A stretch of 64,000 nucleotides of DNA from Opisthocomus hoazin (taxonomy: Eukaryota; Chordata; Aves; Opisthocomiformes; Opisthocomidae), in contig NC_134427.1 in the NCBI RefSeq assembly GCF_030867145.1, positions 17,817,001 to 17,881,000 on the forward strand, in the 5' to 3' direction. The position numbers were made by a program, and so were the translations under genes. Below are positions 45,241-59,400 of this stretch, one piece after another (position 1 is the first letter of the stretch; each line of letters opens with the position of its first letter). Below the pieces are notes generated by a model. The model saw only the letters and a list, made by a program, of their open reading frames with translations. It searched no databases and was not told where the DNA came from.

Positions 45241-48200
45241 ATGCTCGGCCACCTGAAACAACTTTTTGTCCTTTTCATACCCTTTTTTCCCCTGTTATTA
45301 TTATTATTCCTGGAGTGTGGATACAAAACACCCATCCGCCCAGCTGGTTGGTTATGTGCAGGTAAAGAAATGCCACGAGTGGTTGTGCAATTCGCAGACA
45401 TTAATCTCTGGTTTCTTGGTGTTACTTGGTCATTATCCCCAACTCTTAATTTTGTGGATAAATCCTGGTGGTGATCAGTCGCGGAATCACAGGTCTTGCG
45501 TGGGGCTCTCTGCTGGGTAGCGCTGTTTCTGTTCCCTTATAACTGTGGTAACAGTTTCATTACAAAGTGAAACAAGGTGTGAGGAGGCAGCCGCCATGCT
45601 GGTAGTGTAAACCTTAATCTCTTTGATGCTTTCAGCACCGAAGCTGAAAGGGGTGGAATCCCCATACCCTTGTGATTAATGAAACAAAGGCTAAGAAAGC
45701 TTTAAAGTTACACAAAGGAGGAAAATATGAATTAATTCCCAGCTCTTGCAGCTAGAACTTGCTCTGTAGCCAGTGGAGTTTGTGTGGGTCCTTCTTAACA
45801 CAACCAGGGACGCTGTCGTCTGCAGGTGGGTTTTATGCAACTTGAAAGAGAAATCCGTGAATTTCTGTTGCTGTTGTTTGTATGAAATGAACTTAAGAAT
45901 TTTGAGAGTTGGAGAGTAAAAATGTACTTTTAATCATATGTTGTTTTAATTAGAGTTTATTTTCTTGAAGTTTTCTCATGTTGCAGTTCATAAGACTAGT
46001 GGAGTTGGATTTTTTTTTTCTTTTTTTTTGAGTAAATACAAAGTAAGGGAAACTTGTGAAGGTGGCCTTCATTTAGATCACCCCAGACAGATGTAGGGCT
46101 AATGCTGACTTGTTGAAGTTGGGAAGCTTGGGGGGCTGTTGTCTGACTGGGCTCTCTTGAGGGAGATGTTTCACTGTTCAGGTATCAACACAAAAACTGT
46201 GTTATCTTGTCTTGATCCTCTCAGGTTGATGGCCTGGATCTTTAAGACTAGACCAGAGTCCTAAATTTGATGGGTTATGCCACTGCAGTATGTCGCATTA
46301 TGCTCTCTCCCTTGTTGGTATCTCTGTATCTCTGAGTGTTGCACTCTTAAGAAAATCTCAGATCTGTGAGATATCGAGTAGAGAAGAAGGGAAAGTGAGA
46401 TGCTTCTTTTCTCTCATGTCACAAACATTTTCCCTCAGCTGGTCACGTTTAAGGAGAGATCTGGCACCCAATTTTGGTGATAGAGATAGGGAAAATTTGA
46501 TCTGGTAAGGCACCCCCTTGGTTTTCATGGGGCAGTTAGCTTTTTGTAGCCTTTACTGGCTGCAGAGTTGCATGGAGGACCACAGGCGCAATCTGTTTTT
46601 ATAATTTTTTTATCCCAATATGAATAAGAAATGAAAGACGTATAGGACTACATTTGTATACAGTTACCTCTTGTCTTATTGTGACTGCAGAGGGAAATCG
46701 GGTTAACTGTCAGGTAACTGCTTTATCCGGGTACACATGTTATGTCCAGGTGTGGACTTTGTTGTTGTCTATTCTGTATATTTTTTTGGTCATGTAACTA
46801 GCTGTAGCTTCCCCCTCTGGAGGGCTTATGTTTGTAAAAGAACATCATCAAAAGAGTGAGAAGATGTAAGACGATTGGCATATATTTGAGGGTAGATTGT
46901 GATCTGTGATTGAGAAGTTGAATCGCGATACCCACTCAAAAGCAAGGATCTGGAAAGGAGAGTGTGTGTGTTTGGTTTTTTTTGGTAGATGAATGTTCTG
47001 TTTTCTTATGGCTCTGAATCTTACGGTTTATTAGTCCTGTCCTTACACAACCTTATATGTGTTTTTCTTTTGTATGCTTTTATTTCAGTAAAGGTGAGTT
47101 GTATTAAAGCGAGGGAATACATGTGGCACTAGAAGTCAGTGGAAGATGATTTGTTTTCTACATCAGTTTTTTGTTAGTGCTTTCTGTGTGGTTCCTAGAG
47201 AGGAAAGTATCTTTGCATCTATTCCCGTTGTTGTAGGGTTGATAGGGCAAGCCAATGACTTTTGCTTGTATTTTGAAGAAGGTCTCAAATGGTGCATGTT
47301 GCCATGTAATACGTATTTTTGCAGTGGTCTAGACTGATACGAAGAGTTACAGCTGGAGTCTGAATTTCAGGGTTTTCTATTAGCAAATCATGAAAAGAAA
47401 TGGAATATACTGACATTTCAGAAAGCACAAAACATTTCTGAAACTACTGACCACTTAAAATAGAAACAACAAATGTTAGGAATGCACATTTTGTTTAGTT
47501 GGCTTTGCGTTCCAAAACTGGCTCCAAGTTGCTGCCAAGGTTTGATGAAAGGTTGCTCAGCTTTGGGCCAGTGAGTGAGCTTTGGGTGATTGACAGGACA
47601 ACTCACCAGCCTTACCTGCAGGCTTTTCCCAGTAGCACCCCGCTCCCACCGAGTGACAGGCATCATTTAGTGTATGCGCTTGTTGGTTTGATGCTTCCTG
47701 GGTAGATGTGGTGATTTAATACATGTAGTCATATAGCAAAGAGGATTTAATACAGTTACTTTTCTATTGCTTAACATGTGTGATCTGCCTAGAAAGAGAT
47801 GGATATTTTTGATTTGGATGTAGTGTTGCAGTTCTTGGTTATGGCTGAATTGCATTTTTTTACTTAGCATGGGATTTCAGCCTAAATTTTATGAAATAAT
47901 ATCTTCCTTGCAGCATGTCATCTGGGGAAAAAAAAGATTGACTTTGCAAATAAAAATCAGCTGTTCAAGATAAGGCTTTTTTGTCTTTCCTATAATTACC
48001 TGTTATTCCTTCAGGTATTCCTTCCTACCAGTTCATCCCTTAAGAAGGATCAGCTCTGGAAATTTGAACCATATCAAGTCTTAGTAAGCAGATAACATGC
48101 AAGTAATATAATTGGCTGATTTTGTTTGTGAGTGTGTGATCTTCCAGCAGGGAGTGTTCAGTAAAAGGGAAGTTTGTATGGAGTAGGGGTGTGAATAGTG

Positions 48201-48561
48201 AAGATCCATATTTTTTTATATGTGACTTTTATTGTCTTACTATTGTTAAGTGAATATATAGATAACTGAAGTTACTAAAAAAACAATGTAAGTAGTAAAT
48301 GTCATAAACACATTGTTGTAATTCACGTAGTGCGCATTTGAGGTGTCTAGTTTTTAATTTGAAGGTGATTTTATATGACATGAGTCCTAGAATAATAGAT
48401 TTTTTTAATTTAGTTATGGATATAGTGGCTAGCTAATTTAATTTGAGTAACAAGGTGGTACATCCTGACCACTGACATTATTTTTCATTTCCTTTCTGAT
48501 CTTCTTAGAAACGGAGAACTTATTAATGATGATGTTTTTTCCAAGGGATAAAACTGGTGAA
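45241..48561 (+). other. Probable STAG2 intron 1, first part
   Basis: AT-rich DNA follows the CpG island. No open frame or exon with convincing splice sites was found. The tiny acceptor-donor pair near 47088-47093 would give a five-base exon and is not credible. Confidence 0.45.
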
Positions 48562-49856
48562 AGCAAGTGGAAGACAAGAAGGTTATCAGGAGTAGTCAGC
48601 ATGGATTCACCAAGGGGAAATCATGCCTGACCAATCTGATAGCTTTCTACGATGACATGACTGGCTGGGTAGACGAAGGGAGAGCCGTGGATGTTGTCTA
48701 CCTTGACTTCAGCAAGGCTTTCGACACAGTCTCCCATGATATCCTCCTAGGGAAGCTGAGGAAGTGTGGGCTGGATGAGTGGTCGGTGAAGTGGATAGAG
48801 AACTGGCTGAATGGCAGAACTCAGAGGGTTGTCATCAGCGGCGCTGAGTCTAGTTGGAGGCTGGTAACAAGTGGTGTCCCCCAGGGGTCAGTACTGGGCC
48901 CAGTCTTCTTTAACTTCTTCATCAACGACCTGGATGAAGAGTTAGAATGTACCCTCAGCAAGTTTGCTGACGACGCCAAACTGGGAGGTGTGGTAGATAC
49001 ACCAGAAGGCTGTGCTGCCATTCAGCGTGACCTGGATAGGCTGGAAAGCTGGGCAGAGAGGAACCTGATGAGGTTCAACAAGGGCAAGTGCAGGGTCCTG
49101 CACCTGGGGAGGAACAACCTCATGCACCAGTACAGGCTTGGGGTGGACCTGCTGGAGAGCAGCTCTGCGGAGAGGGACCTGGGTGTCCTGGTGGACGACA
49201 GGTTAACCATGAGCCAGCAGTGTGCCCTGGCTGCCAAGAAAGCCAATGGGATCCTGGGGTGCATCAAGAAGAGTGTGGCCAGCAGGACGAGGGAGGTTCT
49301 CCTTCCCCTCTACACTGCCCTGGTGAGGCCTCATCTGGAGTACTGTGTCCAGTTCTGGGCTCCCCAGTTCAAGAAAGATGAAGAGCTACTGGAGAGAGTC
49401 CAGCAGAGGGCTACAAGGATGGTGAGGGGACTGGAGCATCTCCCCTACGAGGAGAGGTTGAGGGAACTGGGCTTGTTCAGCCTGAAGAAGAGAAGGCCGC
49501 GAGGGGACCTTATAAATGCCTACAAATATCTGAAGGGTGGGTGTCAGGAGGATGGGGCCAAGCTCTTCTCAGTGGTGCCCAGAGACAGGACAAGGGGCAA
49601 TGGGCACAAACTGAGGCACAGGAAGTTCCGTCTGAACATGAGGAAGAACTTCTTCCCTCTGAGGGTGACGGAGCCCTGGAACAGGCTGCCTAGGGAGGTT
49701 GTGGAGTCTCCTTCTCTGGAGATATTCAAGACCCGCCTGGACAAGGTCCTGTGCAGCTTGCTGTAGGTGACCCTGCTTCGGCAGGGGGGTTGGACTAGAT
49801 GACCCACAGAGGTCCCTTCCAACCCCTACTATTCTGTGATTCTGTGATTCTGTGAA
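48562..49856 (+). mobile_element. 5'-truncated CR1 LINE with intact RT reading frame
   Basis: The right end carries three ATTCTGTG octamers (49831-49854), the signature CR1 3' terminus. Before them comes the short conserved hairpin-like 3'UTR (49767-49830). The body is the C-terminal part of CR1 ORF2. The left break near 48562 is typical 5' truncation, since a full CR1 is about 4.5 kb. No target duplication is expected for CR1 and none was seen. The element lies in sense orientation relative to the presumed STAG2 gene. Confidence 0.95.
48567..49766 (+). CDS. CR1 ORF2 C-terminal fragment, reverse transcriptase (399 aa, open)
   Basis: A LINE reverse-transcriptase segment that copies CR1 RNA at the insertion site. 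Visible motifs are [13 protein letters not shown] (residues 12-24), the palm aspartate in YLDFSKAFD (D47), [10 protein letters not shown] (103-112) and the catalytic FADD box (133-136). Beyond these is the conserved CR1 C-terminal region, with [19 protein letters not shown] and RNFFPLRV-like segments. The N-terminal endonuclease domain and the first RT blocks are missing, so the fragment cannot be autonomous. The first Met is simply the first one in the truncated frame. An open frame over 1.2 kb indicates a relatively recent insertion. Confidence 0.9.
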   Translation: MEDKKVIRSSQHGFTKGKSCLTNLIAFYDDMTGWVDEGRAVDVVYLDFSKAFDTVSHDILLGKLRKCGLDEWSVKWIENWLNGRTQRVVISGAESSWRLVTSGVPQGSVLGPVFFNFFINDLDEELECTLSKFADDAKLGGVVDTPEGCAAIQRDLDRLESWAERNLMRFNKGKCRVLHLGRNNLMHQYRLGVDLLESSSAERDLGVLVDDRLTMSQQCALAAKKANGILGCIKKSVASRTREVLLPLYTALVRPHLEYCVQFWAPQFKKDEELLERVQQRATRMVRGLEHLPYEERLRELGLFSLKKRRPRGDLINAYKYLKGGCQEDGAKLFSVVPRDRTRGNGHKLRHRKFRLNMRKNFFPLRVTEPWNRLPREVVESPSLEIFKTRLDKVLCSLL

Positions 49857-50293
49857 ACTTGGTAAGGACTTTTTTTCCAAAATGAGAATGACCAGTGGCT
49901 GCAGTCTACATATGGCAGTACTGTTTGTGGCAGACAAATAGGAAGCGGAATTGATACGGACTGTTGCATCTTGATACAGAGTAAAGAATACAGTTTAAAT
50001 ATAGTTGAGAAGGGAAAACTGATACTAATAGTTTTAGATCAATAACAAAAGTATCTTCAAATTTTTGTTACTTCGTACTATTTTGGGATAGGAACTACAT
50101 TCTTGCAGCAAAGTTCCTGTTTGGCATGCTGCCATATACTGTTTTATTTTCGTTGTTGCTTCATGTACCCGTTTGAAAACTATATGCAAAATACTTTCTT
50201 ATAACCCCACATAAAATAAAGCTTTGCATTGTGGATGGGCAGTTGCTTCCTAGAAGTGGTGCCACAATGATAAAATTAATTTGTGTTCTAGGT
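49857..50293. other. Intronic spacer between two CR1 copies
   Basis: AT-rich DNA with nothing recognised. Confidence 0.5.
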
Positions 50294-50475
50294 CACAGAA
50301 TCATATAGGAGGGAAAGACCCTCTGGAGGCCCAGTCCCACCTCCTGCCTAAAGCTCATCCAGTTAGATGAGGTTGCTCAGGACTTTATCCAGCCAAGTTT
50401 TGAATATCTTGGAGGATGGGGTTTCCACAGTCTCTCTGGCAAGCTATTACGCTATTCTTGTTGGAAGGTCTTTTT
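50294..50475 (-). mobile_element. CR1 LINE tail fragment (minus orientation)
   Basis: Starts 'cagaatcatataggaggg', followed by 'gttgctcaggactttatcc' and 'gttttgaatatcttggagga', the inverted CR1 3' end. It fades after 'ctctctggcaagctatta'. It is short and diverged. Confidence 0.88.
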
Positions 50476-53400
50476 TTTGTTATTTCAGGTCTTGAAGTCA
50501 TCTTAAATTTCTATAGAGATTCATGCACTTCCACCCCCCAGTATATGTTTGGAAAGTAGACCTTGGTGATGGAGGCTTGGAAAGCTAATGGCCTGGTTTA
50601 GAGCTGATTGTGTTTTTTATTTGGTATTATTGAATGAGAGAGAGAGAGAGGTGAATGACTACAGAATGATGTTTTGGTGCCTACTTTCTCTTCCTTCTGG
50701 TTGCTTTTACTATCTTTATTCTTCCCTTCCTGTCCACCCTCAAGATTCACCGCTGTGTCTATGACAAGGTCTTGCAAATAAAACTTCCTTTCCTAAGCAA
50801 GTTACCTGTTCATTTGAGTGTCATTCATACACTGATCAAAATGATTCTTCATGCAGTTATCATATTTAAGTGGTGATATTTTTATTCCTTCTCATAAGTA
50901 TTATTTCTGGGAATGTACAGTTCATTTGAAACTATGGTAACCAGAAAGGAAAGCTGCACAAGTATCTCTAGCATCTGTGGTATAGGTCTGTTTTTACTTG
51001 CCTAATAAACAATGGTCCAAAAAAAGGTGAAACTGGCTTTTACATGTTGATTTACCAAACATAAAATGCTTTAAGGCAAATATTTCAATGATAGTGGAAA
51101 AATGTTTGGGTTTTTTAGCATGTGCTGCTGAATTACATTTTTGTCTCCTGTATTCCATATTTAAGCTGCTCTTATTTTGAGTGGGCTTCCATTAGACTTG
51201 CTTTGAGTTGTATTTTCAAAACTGATGCATTTTTATTGATATTTGTCTAATTTTTAAAATGTCTATCAGTGAAGAAGTATTGCTGATGTAGCAGTGTGTG
51301 TATGCCATATTACTACTCTATTGTCAAGTAGAACAGATTTTTGTAAACTAGAAGACCTGTGGCTTGACATTTGAAAAATAATTTTTATAAGTCAGCTTTT
51401 GGGTGTTTTATTTCTGTTGCTGCATTCATTGTCTTTCTGTTTGTGCTGCTGAAGTTCTATTCAGCAATGTCTTAGTTTTATGAAAGTTAATAAAGTTGTG
51501 TACTTAGAGTAGGTTTGTGTCTCAGAGCAGTAGTTGCTGCTAAGCAAAAATGTTCAAAGGTGGCAAGACACAGGTTGTATATATCAGTACGATGTAAAAA
51601 TGACAAAAACATTTTTAGAAACTTTCAGTTTAGTAACACTGTGGATAGAAGAAAAGACAGTAAGTCATCCTCTTGCTATACAGTAGATCAGCCATTAAGA
51701 TTAGTCATGTTCACCCCCAAATGCAGTAACAATATATATAGAACTGAATTTTCAAGTTTTTTCTTTTTTGTGCCAAGGGGGTATAAACTATGCGTGGTGT
51801 ATGTTGCACTCAAAACTGGTTAGGGAAGTTTTGTTTACAGAGAGGATTTATGCATTCTTGCATAATCCTACAAATGGGCTTAGTCTTCCCTATCTCCAGT
51901 GAAGAGAAGCATGGAAAAGTTCTAACAGTTGTTTTGGATGCAAGATTGTGTTCATATTCTTAGTACCTTGGGGATTCAAGAAACTTACTGAAATTTTTCA
52001 GTTTCCTTACAGTGAGGACTGTTTGACAGTATATAAGGAATTAAGCATCCTAGAAGATGAAATAAAATTGCCAGGATGAAGTAAGCTGTACCAAGGAAGA
52101 TGGGAAAGATAGGAAAGTGTAAGAATATGTTGATGTTTACTAGAACTGTTTCAAAAGTATGTTCTGTGTTTGGTTGCATCACCTTCACTTTTTTATTTCT
52201 GTTGTGGAATATGTTGGCATTGAGTTCTTAGCTGCATAAAGAACTGCTTGTATTTAAAATCTTAGTCTTGGAATATGTTGTCCTGGTAGATGTGGAAGGT
52301 GCAAATGTTTGTCTTCAATGGGTGGTAAAGTTAGGAAATCAAAATCAATCACTAAAGCCTTTTGTTGGGGTATCTGGAGAAATCAAGCTGGCAATCCATC
52401 GAAAATAGAGTTGTTTTTTATTCTGAGGGGGATTGGTGGAGGGACTAGTTACCTGACTGATGGGAAAGAGCAGGATTGGGCACTTCAGTAACTGGAAGTA
52501 ATTTTTGAACATAACTCCGCTTGCAGAGTTTCCTCCCTCTTTAATAGTCTTCTTCCTTCCATACTTGTTCCCTTCAAGCTACTGAAGATGTGCCTTCACC
52601 ATGTGACTCAGCCAGTTCAATGGCTAGCTGCTGCTGCCGAGGTGGTCCTGTCTCCATGTCCTGACCACGTGCTTCTGTTATTTGCCGTGCGCCTGTGTCT
52701 TCTGCCTGTTTGAACCCCATAGGTGAACTGGCTTAAGGACTTAAATGATGAAGAAGGGTAGTTTTCTGTGGGTTAAATTTCTGTGGAGTCAGACAGGTGC
52801 TGCTCCTGCATGGAACAAGATGCAGGAGCTTTTAGCCAGTGGGAGTACAGAATTGAGGGGGGCTGCAGCTTTCAGTGGGTGAAGTGGTCTGTTGCCTGGT
52901 CCAACAGCAGTGGCAATGTTTTTCCGTGACTGTAGGACGAGGAAAATAAAATTTTACTCCTGCTGTTGTCTGCTACTTTTCTACATGATCTGACTCTTTA
53001 AAAACTGTTTGGGCAGTATGCCAGTTCAAAAGTAATCCTCTAATCTTTGTAGTGATCTCTTATCCCCCCCCCTCCAATGTTACATAGTCTGCCATAGATC
53101 AATTAGAGCTCTGCAAGGAAATTCAGGGCTGCTCTTGATTTGCATGAATTTATGCAGACAGGAAGACCAAGTACATTTTTCTTTTATTTCAGTTTACACA
53201 CTGGTTAGAAGTTGTGCAGGTGTTACTTAGGATGAGACGGAAAGGGTAAGAGAAGATTTGGGAACGGTTATAGAAAAGTTTCCTCCCCTCCGTATTTTCT
53301 TCCGGCCTTAGCATGGTTAATCAGAAGCTGTTGTCAAAACCCTGCTAGACCTCCTTCTTCAGTTGGATGCTTACCAGCCTGTTGTGGTTAGATCTTATTA

Positions 53401-56400
53401 TGAGCCTTTGCACTCTCGAGTTTTCTGTGGTTTATGGAAGCTGCAGTGCCAGTTCTGTACATGAGGTCTGTCTTTGGCCTTTTTACGGAATGTGGACCAT
53501 CCGATGCGATTGAAGTCCCATCCCTCCTCACTCATCTCCCTCCTAGCTTCTGAGGTTTTGCGGGCATGCTGAGGCTACAGGTTTCATCTTTCAGAGCACC
53601 TGATAATTAAACCAGACATATCCTTTTTTTTAAATCTCATTAATATTAATATTGTCCTTCATGGATACTGAGAAATAGACCAAATAATGCCTGAAGACAT
53701 TGCCTGCCTCTACTCTCTACCACATTTTAAGCTCGGTTCAGAGCATTTTGTTTTCTTCCACTCTTGGAAGAAAACTTGCAGAGCATTTTTTACTATGGGG
53801 AACCCTCTGATATTTCAGCTTAGCTATGCTGGCTTTCTTTAGGTGTTCTGGAAGAGCTTTACTGTTAACTGATCAGAAACTATTGCATAGTGATTCAGTG
53901 CTTAATTCCTCACCATTTTAGAATTTAGAAACTGGTCTGCTTAGGCAGAAGCTATGAATTTTTGAAAATAAGCTTCAATGTGAATAATCAAACTGACAGC
54001 TACACTGTAGGCTGCGATTTTGTTTTGTGAAGTTGTAGTCTGGTCAGAAATACTAGACAACGGGAAAGCCGCATGTGCAGAATCTTTGGAGTTTTGTAGA
54101 TCGTTTTGGATTGTACAAAGAATTACAGAGATCCAGGTTGTGCACTATCCATTTAGATAAGCCATGTTGGAACAAGAGGTACTTTTTTGGCGTTGAATTT
54201 GCAGAAGGCCATAAGCTTGGCTAGTAGACATTGATTCTCCCCAGTTTTGCAGGTGCTCAATAGGACTGTTGTGAATGTAGCTGCAGTTGCCTGAGCTCTC
54301 TGTTTCTCCTTACTGCTGTTGAAATGTTTCTGTGGGACTTCCCTGCTTGGAGGCATGCCAAAATGAGTGTGTGGGAAGACTTAATACTTGCTACTTACAT
54401 AGCATTTTGTATGTTCAAAGTCTTCTGCAAATATTAACTAATCTTTATTTAACATTTGAGCCCAAGTTCTGTCAGTATAAATCAGTAACAGCCAGTTATG
54501 ACCCCTACTTTTTTGATGTCAGAAGAACGAACTGCTGTAACTAGTGTAGTTAAGAATAATCTTTACCATCTTATTAACATACCATTTTTGTCACTCTACT
54601 CTTCTGGCTTAGTGTGGTGTAGAGAAAAGTTATGAATAGAGTATAGTACTACTCTTCAGGAGGCCCGTGCGTTGTAGGATGCTGACTGCTGGAAAGAATG
54701 GCATTTCATTCGTTTTGTGTGTGGTGTCTCAAGGTTTTCTCTGCTAGTTTTTGTTTCTGCTTGTATTAAGGTTTATTTCTTTCCAGTCTGGGGAGCCCTA
54801 GCGTATTCATAACAAGTGATGCTGTGAGAATAATGTTCATTCTGAGCGTGTTTCTAAAGAACTGTCTGTCATTCATCTTAAAACATAGTCTTAAGTTGAA
54901 AATTATTTTAATTGCTTACGGTATACTTGTACTAAAAAGTTAGTAAGGTTTTTCCTGTTTGTGGTCTGGCATTATAAATGGTAGTTTTCACTTACACTGA
55001 TATTTATTAAATATAACTGGTATGACAAATTCATTAAGCTGTTAGTGTTCTGATTACAGTAAGGTTCTCACAAGACCAACCTCAGAGTGGCTACGTACGT
55101 TTTTACTCTGCTGTGAAAGTTACTGTTCTGTTGCTTTTTGTCTATGCTGTTGATCAGCTGCAAATGACCAGTGTGTTGTATGAAAGTATCTTGCTGCAGC
55201 AGTGTCTGAAAAATCAGCATATGGATTTAAAACAAACAAATCTATAATTTGTAAAAATGCCCCTTTTGAGTGGGGGTTTTTACAAAAAAGTTATGTAGTT
55301 GTATATTTTAGCTTGTATTACCCAGATTTTCTACTGCTTGTTTTTCTTTTGAAGAGATTGTAAAATATTCTTTTCTTCAGGTAGTTTACAAATGTAATAC
55401 GCATGAATTTCTAAATGTGTGTCTTTGCAAATTGGATTTGGTATGTTTTCACGTTGAGCATCCTTTTAAAGAAAGGCTTCAGCAGTTCTGACTTAAGCTT
55501 CGAAATCTTCTCATTCCAACTTTTCCTTAGGGAGTTAAACATGAAAATTTGCAAGAATAGGTCTATACAGTAAATTGCATGCTGGAAACAATGTGAACTA
55601 ATAGGAAGAAATACTGTGATCAGGGCCATCTTAGTGTAGGTGGGGTACTGTGCTGAAAGAACTCTAGTTTTCTGCACCTGGAGTGGCCTGGATACTTTGT
55701 GGCGTTGTGTTGCATCTTGGAGACACTGAACGGGAAGGAAAATGAAGTGGTGGATAGGGCATACTGGTCTTAAACTTTCGGCAGAGAGCTGAAAGAAGTT
55801 TCCTAAATGAATGTAAAAAACCAAAAATGATGACAGTAATATCATCTCTGGGAATACATAGTTTGCAGAATTTTGAGAACGAAATTCTGTTAGTCCGTAA
55901 GAAAGTTTGAATTGTAATTTGTAACACATTAAAAGCTGACTAAAATTCAGAGAGTAGTAGTCCTTAGAAGGTGGCCTAATCTTTTACTTGATTTTATGTT
56001 TTGTCTTTTACCAAACAGTTCACCGATTTTAAATTGGCTGTTCTGTATTAACTTGCTGTTGAGTTTTAGTTAGAGGTGTTTTTTGCTTGTTGTAAAGTTC
56101 AGTAGAAATTAAATGGCTCCATGGCTTTTGACATTCACTAAGTGTCTAAAACATAGATAGCTTTTTAAGGCAAGTGTACTGTTGTACAAGATTAGTAGTA
56201 TGCATAAGTATCCCATATGCAGGCCTAGTACTGTTGTGAGAATTCTTATGATATTAGTTAAAATGGACTAAAACTATTTCTATGTGATTATCATCTGACA
56301 AAATGCTAGTCAAAACAACTTCAGTACGAACACAGTAAAATTTCTGTTTGTTTTCTTGTAATAGCATGATTTTTAAAAGCTACACAGATCAATGAAGAAA

Positions 56401-59400
56401 ATCATTAGAAATAGGACTAGTTCTCATTGCATGCTCTTACAGTATTAAACTACTCAGTGATGAGTGCTGCTGTGATTGAATAAAGCTAGTCCTGGTATAC
56501 AGAGTAATGGCAGATTCTAATCATGTCTGATACGCTGAAGAAACTTTGTAATGGCAATGGATTATACAACCTAAATGAGACAACCACTCTTGGCTGTACT
56601 TGGTGAAATGAGCTAATGGTGCTTTCTTCAGCAGGGATATGATGTCTTTCTATTCCTGTCACATCTCTGCTGCTTCCATTGCAATTTTATGTAGGATTTG
56701 GGCGAAGGTGATCAACTATCGGCTTGTCAGAACATTTATTCAGACACCACAGAACAGAGTGAGTTATGAATTTCTGTTACTGTTGGAAAGCAGCACATTT
56801 GGGCCAGGCTTCTGTGTTTCGTAGCTGGCTAGATAACGCTTGGTACTGGCGTTTTGGTGCTGTGCAATGTATGTGTCATAGTGCTATAGCCAGCGAGGTG
56901 AAGCTAGATTTGGAGCAGTGTATGGTAACTTTTAAAACAGTTATAGCCTAACAAAACAGTACGAGCATCTCTGTTTTTCCTTTGACGTAATTTGACAGTT
57001 GATCATGTCTGCTGTAGTGTCTCACTGATTTTGAAAAGAGCTGTTTTCTTGCACCAGCCACAGGACTCTTTTGTCGAGCCAGCTCAACTTACTAAACTGT
57101 TGGAAAGCCAGTTCATTTGAAAAGAAATTAATAGATTGTTGCTCAACAAAGGGTCTGACAAGTGCCCTTGACTATGAGATATAGCCAGAAGTAAATGCAG
57201 GGAGAAGGGGGCTGTGGGACTATTCCTTTCACCAGTAGTAACCCATCTATTTTCTTGTATTATCAAACTACTGTGGTTATTGTTTGTGGTTTCTTTGTTA
57301 TTTAGCTAAAAAAGGGATAGATGTAATTAATGCAGTCTGTTAAAATTGGTAGAAAATGTGCTCTCAGTTGATAATTGAAAGGAATACTGGGAAAAAATTT
57401 GACATTACTAGTACTCAGCCAAGTTGTTTCTATCAAACAGCTTCCTTTTCTAAAGGTGAATGACAATTTGAGAAGGCATATAAAAGGCAAAGATTATGAA
57501 ATAGGGGAGTAAGTGGAACTAGTGGAAGTGTTTAAGTTTTAAAAATGGGTTTTGTATAATGTATGTGTAATCATTTTATATTCTAAGCTTTCAATATTAG
57601 CAGTGTAAAACCTTTAACTGCTGGAAAGCATGATGGTTTTAAACATATACTTAATTTTTAGGATTTGATAATGTCATCATTAAGTCTTTTGTTCAGAAAC
57701 TAAGAGTTAAAGAATATGTGTTGCAGGTCGTACATGGGGACTTGTGTATCACAGCATAGTAGAACACAGTCTAGAGTGTTAGAAATTTGGGATATTTGGG
57801 TTCTTAGGCTGCTAAAACTTTACCATATTGTTAGTTCTATTTAAGTGGTTCTCCAGAGCCACTAATCCAGTAATAGATTATACTCCAAATAAAATGGAGG
57901 AAGATTCTGCAGTTTATTCAGGGAACACGTAAATGATGGAATTAATTAGTTAGACATGTCAAACAGTTTAAGCTGCATATTGCTGTAATAATACTGCTAT
58001 TTTGGGCATCATACAAAAGCTTATCTATTACAATTGTTATGTTCAGAAGTGATATCTTACAGTAAATCAGAACAGTTAATATCATTTTATGATAATAAGC
58101 AATAAGCAAAAAATGTTACTGGCATGCCAAAAAAGTTATTTGAAAAAATGCATTTCACCAGTTTTGTTACTAGATACTCAAATCTTGAGAAAGCAATGCT
58201 AAGGAATGTCTTTGTGTGGCTATACGTGGAGTGAGATCAAAAGGAGAGGAAAAGAAGTTGTTTAGTTTGAGAGAAATATAAATTACCAAGAAACAGAATT
58301 GTTCAAAATCGTAAGAAAGTATTTATTTGGAATATTTTAAGGATATAGTATAATGATAAATCAGCATTGAGAGAATTGCAAACTTAGGGCAGTAAGGAGT
58401 GTCTTCAAGAAAGATGTAGTAGAAGATATTTGGTAACAAGACTGGAAATACTATTTTGCATTGCTGTTGGGGTGTCTACTAGAGTATTCTGGTTAGTTAT
58501 AGTCTCATATTGATTTTAGTGGACAGGTAATGTGTTTCTCTGTACTCATGGAGATATTTTGTCCTGCTGTGTAAGTTAGGGTTGGTTTTCTTTTTAAAAT
58601 ACAGTTGTATTTTAACTTTAATACTTTAGGGTAACAGTGATGTTTGAAACTGTGTGCTCTGTGCCTACTTTTGTATCTCTTCTCCCTGCCTCCCCCTTTT
58701 TCTCCAGCTTTCATTGTCTGTAACACTGGGTTTAGTATTGCTTCAGTTAGTGTTTTTGTAATTTACAAAACAATCGTATTTTGGTGCCTGTCCTTTGTGA
58801 AAAAGGCCTGGTAGCACTCTTAAGTGTCAATGAATCAAAAATGCCACAGCTGCATGTTAGGAAGGTGCTGACTTATCCTGCCTGTTTGTAAAAGCAACCT
58901 GTAATTCTCAAACAGGCTTAATGATGAATCGTGTATCTTCTGTCCAGGACATGTCTGGCATTATGTGTTCATGCAGAATGAGCGGAAATGTAGCTGTGTG
59001 CCTCAGTCTAACACATGTCAAGTTTTCATGACTGGGTGATGTGGTACTACTAATCCAAGTATTAAGAATTGTGGCTTCGCTGTCAAACAACTCTTGCGAT
59101 GTACTTCTGTGTCCTGTTGGCACAGAAGGCAGATGTTCATGCAGGAACCTGGAAGACGGTGTGATTTAAGTATCACGCTGCAGTTTTTGACTGTCCTGTA
59201 AATTAGATCTTCCTGCGCTTAGACTCTTCCTCTGGTGACTTAATTTTGGAAGAAGATGATTATTTATTCTGAAAATGCCATACAGTTGCTTAAAATAGAC
59301 TGGGTTATTCTTCCCCTGAGCCTTATTCCTTCTGAAATGTGTATGGTGACAGTGTAGGTGAGTATACCTGTTGGTGTGTGTAAACCACCTGTGTGGCTTG

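Noticed and set aside
41762-45261. Many long frames (up to 251 codons) over the second CpG island
   Set aside because: Same composition effect. Frames overlap on both strands and run through homopolymers such as G18 and C23, with no conserved motif.
47088-47093. Acceptor-like 'tatttcag' followed within five bases by a GTGAGT donor
   Set aside because: A five-base exon is not credible without transcript support.
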